Of a DNA stretch of 64,000 bases, positions 44,929-53,449 are shown piece by piece (position 1 is the stretch's first letter; each line of letters opens with the position of its first letter). The notes under the pieces were generated by a model, which saw nothing but the letters and a program-made list of their open reading frames with translations, made no database searches and was not told where the DNA came from. Origin of the DNA: Neptunicoccus sediminis (GTDB lineage Bacteria; Pseudomonadota; Alphaproteobacteria; Rhodobacterales; Rhodobacteraceae); contig NZ_MDVX01000001.1 of the NCBI RefSeq assembly GCF_001719615.1, forward strand, positions 785,959 through 849,958, read 5' to 3'. The position numbers were made by a program, and so were the translations under genes.

Positions 44929-45315
44929 TCAGTTTGTTTGTTTTCGGAAGGCGTTCTTGCGGCTGATCAGCCCGCCCTCGAAGGTGTAAAGGTCGAGGCC
45001 CTCACAGAGGGTATGCTGGCCGGTGGAAGCTGTTCCCGTGAAAACCCAGTGCGACACCGACAGACCCGGGGCGCAGTCCCAATGACCCAGAACCGCCCAA
45101 TGAGCATCCGGCATGGCGGAAAATGTGTCGCCCATGGCGCGCGCGATGGCCTCGGGTCCGGTATGACGATCGCCATGCGGTGCGGTACCCGCATGCCGGT
45201 CAAAGACCGCATCAGCGGTAAAATGAGCTGAGACGCTTTCTGGGTCATGTGCGTTGAAGGCATCAAACAGGCTGTTTAGCGCCGACTGTGTCGGACTAGA
45301 AATCACGTCTTTCAT
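44929..45315 (-). CDS. SnoaL-like/NTF2-fold protein
   Basis: A 128-aa protein. SALNSLFDAFNAHDPESVSAHFTADAVFDRHAG and GPEAIARAMGDTFSAMPDAHW are typical of SnoaL-like ester cyclases and related NTF2-fold proteins, which usually bind small hydrophobic ligands. It lies downstream of a truncated alpha/beta hydrolase on the same strand, possibly once an operon. Function not assignable. Confidence 0.75.
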   Translation of the reverse strand: MKDVISSPTQSALNSLFDAFNAHDPESVSAHFTADAVFDRHAGTAPHGDRHTGPEAIARAMGDTFSAMPDAHWAVLGHWDCAPGLSVSHWVFTGTASTGQHTLCEGLDLYTFEGGLISRKNAFRKQTN

Positions 45316-45344
45316 TGGGTTTTCCGTTGATTGGGTGCGTTGTT

Positions 45345-45641
45345 TCAGGCTGCGTTTGATCGTTGGGGAGACGTCATTGCCGCATGGCCAGTGGTTTCAT
45401 TGAGAAAATCAAGAAGCTCTTCTAGCACCGTGCCACCGCTCTCCAGTGCCGCCTCCGAGGGGTAGAAATGGCCGTAACCTGGCACCTTTCTCCAGCGACA
45501 GGGAAAGGCATTGTTCTCCAACCGTTCATGTATATAGGGCACCACGCCTGAAATTACGGGCAGGTCATTCTCCGAACTGAACAGCAACACTGGGAAGCGG
45601 TCACGCCCGGTGGCCGCATAGGTCTGGATGATGTCAGGGTG
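45345..45641 (-). pseudogene. truncated alpha/beta-hydrolase C-terminus
   Basis: The frame HPDIIQTYAATGRDRFPVLLFSSENDLPVISGVV through GYGHFYPSEAALESGGTVLEELL is the last quarter of an alpha/beta hydrolase, with the catalytic Asp region (END) and His (GYGHFY). Nothing upstream of about 45641 continues it: the sequence there belongs to the relaxase gene. The junction is a recombination breakpoint. Confidence 0.7.
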
Positions 45642-46540
45642 AGCCGAACCCGATCCGCGCCTGTGTCTGTGTGTTCGACGCGCGGGTCTGTGCCAATGCC
45701 TCCTGTAGTGGCGTGGCCAAGGCTGCGCTCTTTTGCTGTGACAACTGCCGGAAAGTCTCTGTCTGGCTCATAGGAAAACCCTCTTTCTGTTAAATTCTTT
45801 AAGGTGAAACTACGGCCGAGCTTGGAGGCGGATATGTGATGCCCCTCAAGCCCAAAGGAGAAGCCGGAGAGCCTGCCAGTCGTCTCGGAGACATTCGGGC
45901 GCACATCCACGCCGCAGGCCTCCAGCGCCTCTACAAAGTCGGTGGCGGTGATCGGTGCGGAGCTCAGATCCTTCAGCAGACCTTGCAGTTGGGCCTTGGT
46001 GGAGATCACACCCCGATGGGCCATCTCGAACTCACCGCGCTTTGGCGCTGTGATATGATCCCGCGCCTTGTCAGGGTCGAGCAGATGGGACGGGTCCACG
46101 CGGACCAGATCAAACCGCTCTTCAATCTCACGAATTACGGCTTCACTGCGGCGGTAGTCATGGGAGTCGCTGACCACACTGCCATCGAGCCGGATGCGGC
46201 TGGCCGCAATGTGGATATGATCCTCGTGGCAGACGGTCATGTAGCCTTCAAAACCCATCCGTTCGGCCCAGAGGTCGCCAATCTGTGCCCACTCTTGGTC
46301 ACTGAGTTCCCGATCCTCTTGCGTCAGAGAGATCGATTGATGGACCATGTTCCGGTTCAGGTTGGGACGCAGGTTCTTGAAAGCGTCCAGATGGGTCTTG
46401 GCGGCGTCCTCTTCAAAGCCGAGCGTTCCCCCGACAATATCCGCGCGGTGTCGGATCTCGCCCTTGTGATCGAGTTCTGCCAGCAGGTACTCAACAAGAC
46501 CCGCCGCACTTCCACCTTTGGTCAGTTTACCGATGGCCAT
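45554..46540 (-). CDS. relaxase/mobilisation nuclease, 3'-truncated
   Basis: A 328-aa open frame whose first 300 residues are a MobA/VirD2-like relaxase. HEDHIHIAASRIRLDGSVVSD near residues 108-128 holds the metal-binding His cluster, and QSISLTQEDRELSDQEWAQIGD is typical. Full relaxases are usually longer. After HTDTGADRVRLT the frame runs out of register into the alpha/beta-hydrolase scrap, so the C-terminus is foreign. It overlaps mobC. Nuclease function in trans cannot be excluded, but the gene looks decayed. Confidence 0.8.
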   Translation of the reverse strand: MAIGKLTKGGSAAGLVEYLLAELDHKGEIRHRADIVGGTLGFEEDAAKTHLDAFKNLRPNLNRNMVHQSISLTQEDRELSDQEWAQIGDLWAERMGFEGYMTVCHEDHIHIAASRIRLDGSVVSDSHDYRRSEAVIREIEERFDLVRVDPSHLLDPDKARDHITAPKRGEFEMAHRGVISTKAQLQGLLKDLSSAPITATDFVEALEACGVDVRPNVSETTGRLSGFSFGLEGHHISASKLGRSFTLKNLTERGFSYEPDRDFPAVVTAKERSLGHATTGGIGTDPRVEHTDTGADRVRLTLTSSRPMRPPGVTASQCCCSVRRMTCP

Positions 46541-46895
46541 GACCACCCCCGATCAACTCGGCGCGGACCTGTTCGAGATCCCGCTGCAACAAATACAAAA
46601 GGGGCAGAATGCGATCGACCTCGGGACGGCCGCCCGTGTTCAGGTGATAACTCATCTGGTTCAGGTTCGAGGCCGTCCGGCTAAGCTCAATCCAAGCCTG
46701 ACGGTTTACGAGAGGAACCTGTGGCACGCTCTCCATGCTCAGGCCAAGCAACCGATCCCGCACCAGAGCCGCGACACTGCTCCCTGAGGCCGCTTGCTGA
46801 AGCTTTCGATATTCGCATTCGGTCAGCCGCACGGTGATCTGTTGATCCCGCTTGTTCCTCACACGCGGCCTCCCGCCTTTGCCCTTGGTTCCCAT
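46527..46895 (-). CDS. MobC-like plasmid mobilisation accessory protein
   Basis: A 122-aa basic protein starting MGTKGKGGRPRVRNKRDQQI, with a ribbon-helix-helix-like N-terminus (ITVRLTECEYRKLQQAASG) and the MobC signature WIELSRTASNLNQMSYHLNTG. Such proteins bind oriT and help the relaxase nick. The start at 46895 has GGTGGG 8 nt upstream; a start two codons earlier is possible. It is translationally coupled to the relaxase. Confidence 0.82.
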   Translation of the reverse strand: MGTKGKGGRPRVRNKRDQQITVRLTECEYRKLQQAASGSSVAALVRDRLLGLSMESVPQVPLVNRQAWIELSRTASNLNQMSYHLNTGGRPEVDRILPLLYLLQRDLEQVRAELIGGGHGHR

Positions 46896-46971
46896 ATCCA
46901 TTTCCCACCAGTTGGCAGACAAGGTGCAAGCACAGCGCGCACCGCATCCGACTCGAGCGCCGCGAGGGAAG

Positions 46972-47005
46972 GCGAGCGTTTTTGCAGTGCAAAAACATGG
47001 CTCGC
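46972..47005. other. candidate oriT (nested inverted repeats upstream of mobC)
   Basis: A perfect palindrome GTTTTTGCA-G-TGCAAAAAC (46978-46996) is nested in outer arms GCGAGC (46972-46977) and GCTCGC (47000-47005). It sits 75-110 bp upstream of mobC, where relaxase origins usually lie, and is followed by CTATCCGC, loosely like an IncP-type nick region. Without an experimentally known homologue this remains a candidate. Confidence 0.45.
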
Positions 47006-47526
47006 TATCCGCTAAACAACGTCTCTGGGAAAACAGGTGGGAAGGCAGGGTTAAGGGGGCGTGAACGGGTGGAATTGACTACCTTAAGGAACCCAAATTT
47101 ACATTGTTTTGGACAAGAGAACCAAAGATAGACCTCTTGAAGCCAAGGCAGATCTGGATGGGTCTTTTGGCAAACCATCAGGCTATCGAAGTGAACTAAT
47201 CTTCGGCGGGAAAATATCTAGGGACTATCATTCCTCGAAAGGGATACGTCATTTGCTGCGGGTTTTGCCTTCACTCGTTGTTCTTTCAATGGAGCGCAGA
47301 CCTTTGCCGCAAACGGCTCAGTAGTCCGGCATGCCAGACTTGCGATCAAACGAGGTTGAATGACGAAAACGGCCATAGGTGTTGAACGACACGAACGGCC
47401 CATAGCTGCCATTGGCGACTGATCGCCTCGCCGCAGTGCAACTTTCCCATAGCGGACATTGCCATGTCTGACGTCAGACATCCACACGCCCATGACAGGG
47501 CAGGTCGCAAGCTGCTCATCTTTGCT
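47006..47526. other. non-coding stretch with probable Roseobacter-type intergenic repeat
   Basis: About 520 bp without a credible gene. The part 47220-47490 encodes frames on both strands that look like composition artefacts. Its text (GCAATGTCCGCTATGGGA on the minus strand) resembles recurrent intergenic sequence seen across Rhodobacterales. I treat it as repeat-like, non-coding DNA. Confidence 0.4.
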
Positions 47527-48477
47527 TCACCCATCAAGCTCCAAATATCCTTCGAGGTCAGCCCTCATCTTCGGATCCAGTGCGTCAGGATGCATGAGAC
47601 GGCTATAGAACAGTGTAAAGTAGACGACTTTAATTGCGGTCACGATGCGTGCAAGAACGGCCTGTAGGATGAAACTCAGAAATACGAACAGGAAAACGGG
47701 CAACCAGTTGAAGACAGTGTCAGGCCCGATGAAGCCAATTTCGGGAATGTCAAGGGACAACTCTCGCAAGGCACCCGCGGAGAAGGCCTCGGGTAAGCTC
47801 GCGCCAAAGTATAGCCCGCATACGATTGCAGCCAGCATGCCAAAAACATAGAAAGGGGCCATCAGAGTTCCAATCACGCCGCCCATGATGTCGACGCCAA
47901 AAACGCCGACGAGTGTTTCGGGCACATGATCTTTCAACCGTTTCAAGCGTCCGGCTCCGTCGCGCAGTCCCAATTTGTCGATAGCAACAGCAGGCAACAT
48001 GAAGTGGTTTACCAGATCCCAGACCTCGCCGATTCCACCCAGCACGAGCGACATGAGACCGCCTTCCTTGTTCTTGCGACTTGCAATCCAGGTCGCAACC
48101 ATATCCAGCATTGCAAGCCTGCGCACTTGGGAGCCAAGTCCCGCAAGTTCGCGGCGGGCGTCCCTATGGCTCGGAGTGCCCCCGATCGCGGTGTCATAGG
48201 TCAGGCGACTTAATGTCAGCTCGGCGCGATTGTAGAAGAAGTATTTGTAGAGAAACATGAGCACACCGCCGAACAGGAACCAGCCGCCCCCGCCGCTGCC
48301 ATTGACTACCAAGAAGAGTCCGACAAAGAACACCACAACCATTGCTGTCGCATACACCCACATTGCGATCAGCGGAGTCAACAGCGCGCGATTGCGTCCG
48401 ACAACGGTGAAAGTGTGACGTACTAGATACCCCAATTGGGCCAGCCGCGCCTTTTTATCTGGCTTTGAAAATTCCAT
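47527..48477 (-). CDS. multi-pass membrane protein of unknown function (envelope cluster)
   Basis: A 316-aa protein. Hydrophobic segments lie near residues 35-60, 65-90, 205-235 and 250-285, and long cytosolic loops contain RLTYDTAIGGTPSHRDARREL and GLRDGAGRLKRLKDHVPETLVG. The family is not recognised. Similar topology and loop style in the 324-aa protein at 53.5 kb suggest two related or partner membrane subunits at the two ends of the cluster. It is the last gene of the minus-strand series and is preceded by a 35-bp gap. Confidence 0.7.
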   Translation of the reverse strand: MEFSKPDKKARLAQLGYLVRHTFTVVGRNRALLTPLIAMWVYATAMVVVFFVGLFLVVNGSGGGGWFLFGGVLMFLYKYFFYNRAELTLSRLTYDTAIGGTPSHRDARRELAGLGSQVRRLAMLDMVATWIASRKNKEGGLMSLVLGGIGEVWDLVNHFMLPAVAIDKLGLRDGAGRLKRLKDHVPETLVGVFGVDIMGGVIGTLMAPFYVFGMLAAIVCGLYFGASLPEAFSAGALRELSLDIPEIGFIGPDTVFNWLPVFLFVFLSFILQAVLARIVTAIKVVYFTLFYSRLMHPDALDPKMRADLEGYLELDG

Positions 48478-48512
48478 GATCTGGTCTCCCTGTCGATAGT
48501 TTGTCCTGCGAA

Positions 48513-49445
48513 TCAGCGCGATACGCCGTCGCTTAGCGGTCCAAATGTGCTTCCGTCGGCTGCGATTTGGGCCGCGCTCTCTTGCATCGCCAAGGTGAGC
48601 GCGTCGGCGTCTGAGCCTGCAACTTGGCTTTCCCTTTGGGCGATGATCTTTCCTGTTTCGATATCAATGACCCGAGCGAAAACGCTGAGACTGTCAGGAT
48701 TGTCATACTCGACGATTTTGAAATCGAGCATCCGGCGAGGTGGGTCCAGTGTGCCTTCGTCCGCTGTGCAAACCGCGCGAAAGCGGGTGGCCGCTCGCGC
48801 CGTGGGCAGGATCACGTTGTTATGTCCAAGCAAAAAACGAATATGCAGCGCGTCACCTTTACGTGCTTCCGTTTGCGTGTCTTGCTCAACTTGAGACGCG
48901 CGAAAAAAGTCATGTGGCACAAAGTCGGGCGAAGGCGGAACCAATCCGCGCAAGGCCATGAAGCCTTCGGCTGCGGCATTCTCGCGACTGAAGTCCTGTA
49001 AGTCGCTGTCAAAGATACAGTCAACGGGCTGATTTTCGGTTCCGTTTAAAAGTGTCAACTTCATGCCGCGTTGAACGGTCATTCCGCCACCGAAAGCATC
49101 CATCCAGCTATCGATAGCGCGTGGGGTCACAGCATTAAATCTGAATACGCGGGTTGCCCCTCCACCCGTCAGCGTACCCGTCCAGCCAGAGGTGGCGGAG
49201 CGGAGGATATCCATTTGCACTCCTTGCCCAGATATCGAGATCCTGTCGCAGCCGTCATAGGTAAGGTCTACGGTACCCTCATTCCGATTACGTGGCTCTA
49301 CATGGACCATACCACTCGCCAACAAGGTCACTGTCCCAGAGACCGCACTGTAACGGCCTTGGCATGGCAAAGGGTCAGCGAGCGCCCACGATCCAGAAAG
49401 AAGGCACATGGCAATTGCTGCACACACATCGTTCCGCAACCTCAT
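48513..49445 (-). CDS. secreted protein of unknown function (envelope cluster)
   Basis: A 310-aa protein with signal peptide MRLRNDVCAAIAMCLLSGSWALA. The mature part contains paired cysteines (LPCQGRYSAVSGT, YDGCDRISISG, PVDCIFDSD) suggesting periplasmic disulfides, then a C-terminal region VFARVIDIETGKIIAQRESQVAGSDADAL, which resembles the surface-lipoprotein/CsgG-like pattern of a region describing induced parameters. The start at 49445 overlaps the SH3 gene stop (ATGA); a GTG five codons upstream is an alternative. No family assigned. Confidence 0.68.
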   Translation of the reverse strand: MRLRNDVCAAIAMCLLSGSWALADPLPCQGRYSAVSGTVTLLASGMVHVEPRNRNEGTVDLTYDGCDRISISGQGVQMDILRSATSGWTGTLTGGGATRVFRFNAVTPRAIDSWMDAFGGGMTVQRGMKLTLLNGTENQPVDCIFDSDLQDFSRENAAAEGFMALRGLVPPSPDFVPHDFFRASQVEQDTQTEARKGDALHIRFLLGHNNVILPTARAATRFRAVCTADEGTLDPPRRMLDFKIVEYDNPDSLSVFARVIDIETGKIIAQRESQVAGSDADALTLAMQESAAQIAADGSTFGPLSDGVSR

Positions 49446-50224
49446 TGCGGAAAGCTCCACCCCTCATGCTCGACACGGAATATCCGAATTGGCGCGCCTG
49501 ACTGATCAGGGTCGGGCCTTAGGGAAAATACCGCACGAAAGGACTGACCAAAATTGGTAAAGTCCACGTTGATCGTGATCATACCCTGCAACATTGGCTG
49601 GTCGGGGTCGGGCAAGATACGGGTAATCTCGCCCTGAAAATCCTGCGCGTTGTAGAGAACATCGCCTCCGTGCCCCGCCAATTCAGGAACTACGCTGGCA
49701 AAGAAGTATTGCGACGCCAACCTTGGGCCGAAGGGGTTTTCCGCCGCGCTGCTCTGTGCCTCGAAGGTGGCATAAAGATCGCTCACCAATCGAGCCGCAT
49801 CGTCGATCATTGCATCGCCAGTGCGATGGACCACGTCAGACCCGACATCATCGGCCTCAACATGTCCCCAATCCGGCTCAAGAAACCGTTGCGCGACCCA
49901 GCCGGACTTGATGTAGTCATCCGTCTGCATGAGGCACCAACTCTGCGACAAGTTCTCTCGCTGCGCCTCTGTCAGACGATTATAGATTGAAGGGATCATC
50001 AGTGGCACACAGGTGATCTGTTTCAAAGCGCGGGCATTGTGCGGAAGGCTGTCGATCACCAGATAGTCGGTTCCGGGCCCCATCCGCATATTCAGAACAT
50101 CATCCGCCGCAACTCCAGTCACCCGCCATGCATCTGGCCCGTGACCGTCGATTTCGGCCTGAGCGGTCGATGCGACAAACGCCATGGCGCAGGAAAGCGC
50201 ACCCGCCATAAAGAGCTTCGCCAT
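49442..50224 (-). CDS. periplasmic SH3-domain protein (envelope cluster)
   Basis: A 260-aa protein with signal peptide MAKLFMAGALSCAMAFVASTAQA. Residues about 30-115 form a bacterial SH3 domain (WRVTGVAADDVLNMRMGPGTDYLVIDSLPHNA), interrupted by a Cys-containing insert and closed by KSGWVAQRFLEPD. The second half (YFFASVVPELAGHGGDVLYN, FRAVFSLRPDPDQSGAPIRIFRVEHEGW) is a separate soluble domain like those fused to SH3 in other secreted proteins. It starts directly at the end of the VWA gene (1-bp overlap) and overlaps the next gene by 4 bp. Confidence 0.8.
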   Translation of the reverse strand: MAKLFMAGALSCAMAFVASTAQAEIDGHGPDAWRVTGVAADDVLNMRMGPGTDYLVIDSLPHNARALKQITCVPLMIPSIYNRLTEAQRENLSQSWCLMQTDDYIKSGWVAQRFLEPDWGHVEADDVGSDVVHRTGDAMIDDAARLVSDLYATFEAQSSAAENPFGPRLASQYFFASVVPELAGHGGDVLYNAQDFQGEITRILPDPDQPMLQGMITINVDFTNFGQSFRAVFSLRPDPDQSGAPIRIFRVEHEGWSFPQ

Positions 50225-52230
50225 TACTTAACCTCCACAACAGACCGCCCCAGAAGTGCGCGGTTCGACACATCCAGATAGCGGACTTCATAGAGACCCG
50301 GCTCGTCGGGCATTTTCAATTCCATGCTCTGGCCCGCTTCGATTTTCTGCGCCGAAACCCAGCTGAAATCGGGCTGTTCCTTAAGGGCCAATGCGATCCT
50401 TTGGTCAGCACCTTCGCCGCCGCCCGTCCATGTCACGGTGATCACTTCACTCGGCGCTGCCGTTTCGGGAGCCGACAGCCCCGCCCCGTCATCAAGCGGC
50501 GCATCCGCATCCACGACTTCCAGTGGGGCGCTCGCAAGGGTCTTGTTTCCCTGATCCAGAACATAGCGGATCTCGTAGAGGCCCGTTTCATCAGGCGCCT
50601 TCAGGCGGCCTTCGGTCATATCGCGCACGCGCAGATGGGTATGACGCGTTCCCTCGTCGGCACCTGCGGGCACAATAGTCACGTAGTCACTGCCATTGAT
50701 GGCCGAAGACCACTGGATGTCGACCTGCGTTCCCGCGCGAACGCTGCCTGGGCCTGAAATGCCCATCTCCGGCTCAATCAACTCAACCGAAGCCATCCCG
50801 ATGGTGCGGTCGCCCTCATCCAGCACATAGCGCACCTCGTAGAGACCTGGTGTGGCGGGAGCCGTCAGCTTGCCGGAAAGGTCGTCGCGGGCACGGATGT
50901 GGTTGTGCCGCGTGCCTTCGTCGGCACCAGCGGGAACGATGGTGATGAAGTCCGAACGGTTGATCGTTTTGTCCCACGCCACGTCGAACGTGGCCCCCGT
51001 TGTCACCTGCGCAGGAGCGGTAACGGTGACACCTGCCTCAACCAACTCAACCGAAGCCATCCCGATGGTGCGGTCGCCCTCATCAAGCACATAGCGGACC
51101 TCATAGAGACCCGGTGTGGCGGGAGCCGTCAGCTTGCCAGAAAGCTCGTCACGAGCGCGGATGTGGTTGTGCCGTGTGCCTTCGTCGGCACCAGCGGGAA
51201 CGATGGTGATGAAATCTGAACTGTTGATCGTCTTATCCCACGCCACGTCGAACATGGCTCCCGTTGTCACCTGCGCGGGAGCGGTGACGGTGACACCTGC
51301 CTCAACCAACTCAACCGAAGCCACCCCGATGGTGCGGTCGCCCTCATCCAGCACATAGCGCACCTCATAGAGACCCGGTGTGGCGGGAGCCGTCAGCTTG
51401 CCAGAAAGGTCGTCGCGGGCGCGGATGTGGTTGTGCCGCGTGCCTTCGTCGGCACCAGCGGGAACGATGGTAATGAAGTCGGAGCTGTTGATCGTTTTGT
51501 CCCACGCCACGTCGAACGTGGCCCCCGTTGTCACCTGCGCGGGTGCGGTCAGAATGACCTCGGGAATGACGGGTTCGGGTGTTGGCTCTGGTTCGACCAC
51601 CATCGCGTCCTGAACCTGAGCCAAGGCATTGTGAAGCTCGTCCGCATTGCCCGCAGGAACAAACATCCCGCCCGTATTATCGGCAATGCACGACAGGCTC
51701 GCCTGCGCGGCATCGTCCAGATCGAAGCCGACGACATGGACGGTGAATTTCACGCCCTGCTTGGCGAGCTGTGCAGATAGGGCACAAGGGTCGGCATTAC
51801 AGGTCTCGACCCCATCGGAGATGAGCACGACGGTCGCGGGATTGTCACGGTAGGCAAGCAAATCGGCGGCATGTTGGATCGAGGCTGAAATCGGCGTCTT
51901 CCCAACGGGCCGAATTGCGTTGACCGTGTCAATGAAACTGCCGCGATCCACAGGGGCGGGTGAAATCAGCGTTTCGATGTCGGTGCAATCGCCCTTGCTC
52001 CGGTGACCATAGGCCACAAGGCCCAAATTGGTCTCAGCATCCCAATCATTGACCAGATCGGCCAAGACCTCGCGCGCGATTTCTACCTTTGACGTGCCAT
52101 CGATCTGTCCCCACATGGAGCCAGAGGCATCATAGACAATCACAACATCATCCGCAGCCTGTACCGCAGACGCGTGAGCGATGATGCCTGCGGTGGCCAT
52201 TATTGCCAATTTTGATGCTACCAGTTTCAT
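50224..52230 (-). CDS. secreted VWA-domain protein with five Ig-like repeats
   Basis: A 668-aa protein. Signal peptide to about residue 25. A von Willebrand A domain at 27-205 has the metal-ion-dependent adhesion motif DASGS (D34, S36, S38). A Pro-rich linker EPEPTPEP follows, then three almost identical 88-residue Ig-like repeats (225-312, 313-400, 401-488: APAQVTTGATFDVAWDK through GLYEVRYVLDEGDRTIG), a diverged fourth (about 489-580) and a fifth (about 581-668). It probably acts as an extracytoplasmic adhesion or scaffold protein. The ATG at 52230 has AAGGGACGG upstream; the frame's first ATG at 52245 directly abuts AGAGG and is less likely. Confidence 0.88.
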   Translation of the reverse strand: MKLVASKLAIMATAGIIAHASAVQAADDVVIVYDASGSMWGQIDGTSKVEIAREVLADLVNDWDAETNLGLVAYGHRSKGDCTDIETLISPAPVDRGSFIDTVNAIRPVGKTPISASIQHAADLLAYRDNPATVVLISDGVETCNADPCALSAQLAKQGVKFTVHVVGFDLDDAAQASLSCIADNTGGMFVPAGNADELHNALAQVQDAMVVEPEPTPEPVIPEVILTAPAQVTTGATFDVAWDKTINSSDFITIVPAGADEGTRHNHIRARDDLSGKLTAPATPGLYEVRYVLDEGDRTIGVASVELVEAGVTVTAPAQVTTGAMFDVAWDKTINSSDFITIVPAGADEGTRHNHIRARDELSGKLTAPATPGLYEVRYVLDEGDRTIGMASVELVEAGVTVTAPAQVTTGATFDVAWDKTINRSDFITIVPAGADEGTRHNHIRARDDLSGKLTAPATPGLYEVRYVLDEGDRTIGMASVELIEPEMGISGPGSVRAGTQVDIQWSSAINGSDYVTIVPAGADEGTRHTHLRVRDMTEGRLKAPDETGLYEIRYVLDQGNKTLASAPLEVVDADAPLDDGAGLSAPETAAPSEVITVTWTGGGEGADQRIALALKEQPDFSWVSAQKIEAGQSMELKMPDEPGLYEVRYLDVSNRALLGRSVVEVK
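50767..51558 (-). repeat. three in-phase 264-bp tandem repeats within the VWA gene
   Basis: Units 51558-51295, 51294-51031 and 51030-50767 are each exactly 88 codons and differ at only a few positions per unit (for example AMFDVAW for ATFDVAW in the second). The near-identity at DNA level, including synonymous sites, points to recent duplication or gene conversion and predicts copy-number variation between strains. Confidence 0.95.
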
Positions 52231-52302
52231 AGTCCGTCCCTTCATCCTCTAATCATTAAGAGCGCCCCGAAGTGAGTGCTCAGGGCAGTTCCCATTATTC
52301 GT

Positions 52303-53412
52303 TTATTTGTGGCGGCCCGTCACAGGGGCGCCGACGGCCTCATAGGCCTCGTCAACGCCCTCGGACATTCCTCGGCGGCCCTTTTTCATACCCGTTGCAT
52401 AATGCGCTTTTTGTGCAAGGTCAGTATTGGCATCCACGAGCATGGCTTGAACATCGTTGATGCCATCGTCATCAATCGCGAAGAATTTGAAACGCAGGCG
52501 TTGTTCCGCCGGAGGATATGTCTGCCGTGGCGCGCATATGTCCGAAGCCGTCGGATCGTCCACCTCAACACGCGGGGTCTCCGGCGTATGCGCTTTGACA
52601 GGAAGCAGGCGGCCATCTTTATCCAGCAATACGTTGGTTTCGACGGTGGTTGTTGTGTCTGGCGGATAGACGCGACAGGTTTTTACGCCAGTTAACTCGA
52701 CAGGACAGCCTGGCTCACCCGGAAGGATTTCCGTTATGCCCTCATCGGATTGGCGGGTTTTGGCCACGGTTTCCGCAGCCGAAATGTAGCGGCCCGCTTC
52801 AGCCGGCGGAATGCCCAGCTTTGCCGCGACAATGTCGATTGCTTCTCCGCGCAGCGTTGGATCGACAGTCAGGCGATCCTCCATTGGCATGTCACGTGGC
52901 GCGAGATCGTCGTAACACCCTTTCATATCAGGCATCGAAACATCGCGCGGGTCCAACGCGACAGGAATATTGAACGCAAATCCGTGTGACTTGCCGGAAA
53001 CGCTGCCGACCATGATCTTGTGATCAACCACGCGCAGCGTCAGTTCCGCCTCATCGGTCCCAATATCCTGTGCGACATACAGTGTCTCATCCATGATGGA
53101 TTGCAGAAACAGCATCTGTTTCGAGCCCTGCGTCAGAACAAACTGACGTCCGCACTGGCTCACCTTAACCTCATGCAGCCCCTCACTTTTCGGCTTGCCC
53201 ATAAACTGTCCCAACCACGCGCCACGGTTGGCATTGTAGAGCGCGGCGGCCTTTGCGCCATTTGGCGGGGCTTCGCCCGGCAGGGCTGTGACCGTATCCT
53301 GACCATTGAAAAATTCATAAATGCCTTCGCACACGACCGTTGCGCTGGCTGGCAGTGCCAACGTTGAGGCAACAGTGAAGGCAAGCGCCGTTAAACAATG
53401 CTCTTTCATCAC
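52303..53412 (-). CDS. secreted protein of unknown function (envelope cluster)
   Basis: A 369-aa protein with signal peptide MMKEHCLTALAFTVASTLALPASA. The mature region begins TVVCEGIYEFFNGQDTVTALPG and contains a Cys-rich middle (GCYDDLAPRD, GCPVELTGVKTCRVYPPD, SDICAPRQTYP), implying an oxidised periplasmic or surface location. A short YEAVG-containing tail follows. It lies between the VWA gene and the first membrane protein on the same strand, with gaps of about 40-70 bp. No known domain recognised. Confidence 0.7.
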   Translation of the reverse strand: MMKEHCLTALAFTVASTLALPASATVVCEGIYEFFNGQDTVTALPGEAPPNGAKAAALYNANRGAWLGQFMGKPKSEGLHEVKVSQCGRQFVLTQGSKQMLFLQSIMDETLYVAQDIGTDEAELTLRVVDHKIMVGSVSGKSHGFAFNIPVALDPRDVSMPDMKGCYDDLAPRDMPMEDRLTVDPTLRGEAIDIVAAKLGIPPAEAGRYISAAETVAKTRQSDEGITEILPGEPGCPVELTGVKTCRVYPPDTTTTVETNVLLDKDGRLLPVKAHTPETPRVEVDDPTASDICAPRQTYPPAEQRLRFKFFAIDDDGINDVQAMLVDANTDLAQKAHYATGMKKGRRGMSEGVDEAYEAVGAPVTGRHK

Positions 53413-53449
53413 AATTTTCCACCTTCATTCACAAGGGTCAAAAAGTCTC

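Noticed and set aside
47109..47493. Opposed short frames of 71 and 91 codons downstream of the mobilisation genes
   Set aside because: No ribosome-binding site or domain; the text looks like Roseobacter intergenic repeat DNA.
50852..51613. Three similar plus-strand frames of about 80 codons
   Set aside because: They are antisense shadows of the three Ig-like repeats in the VWA gene.
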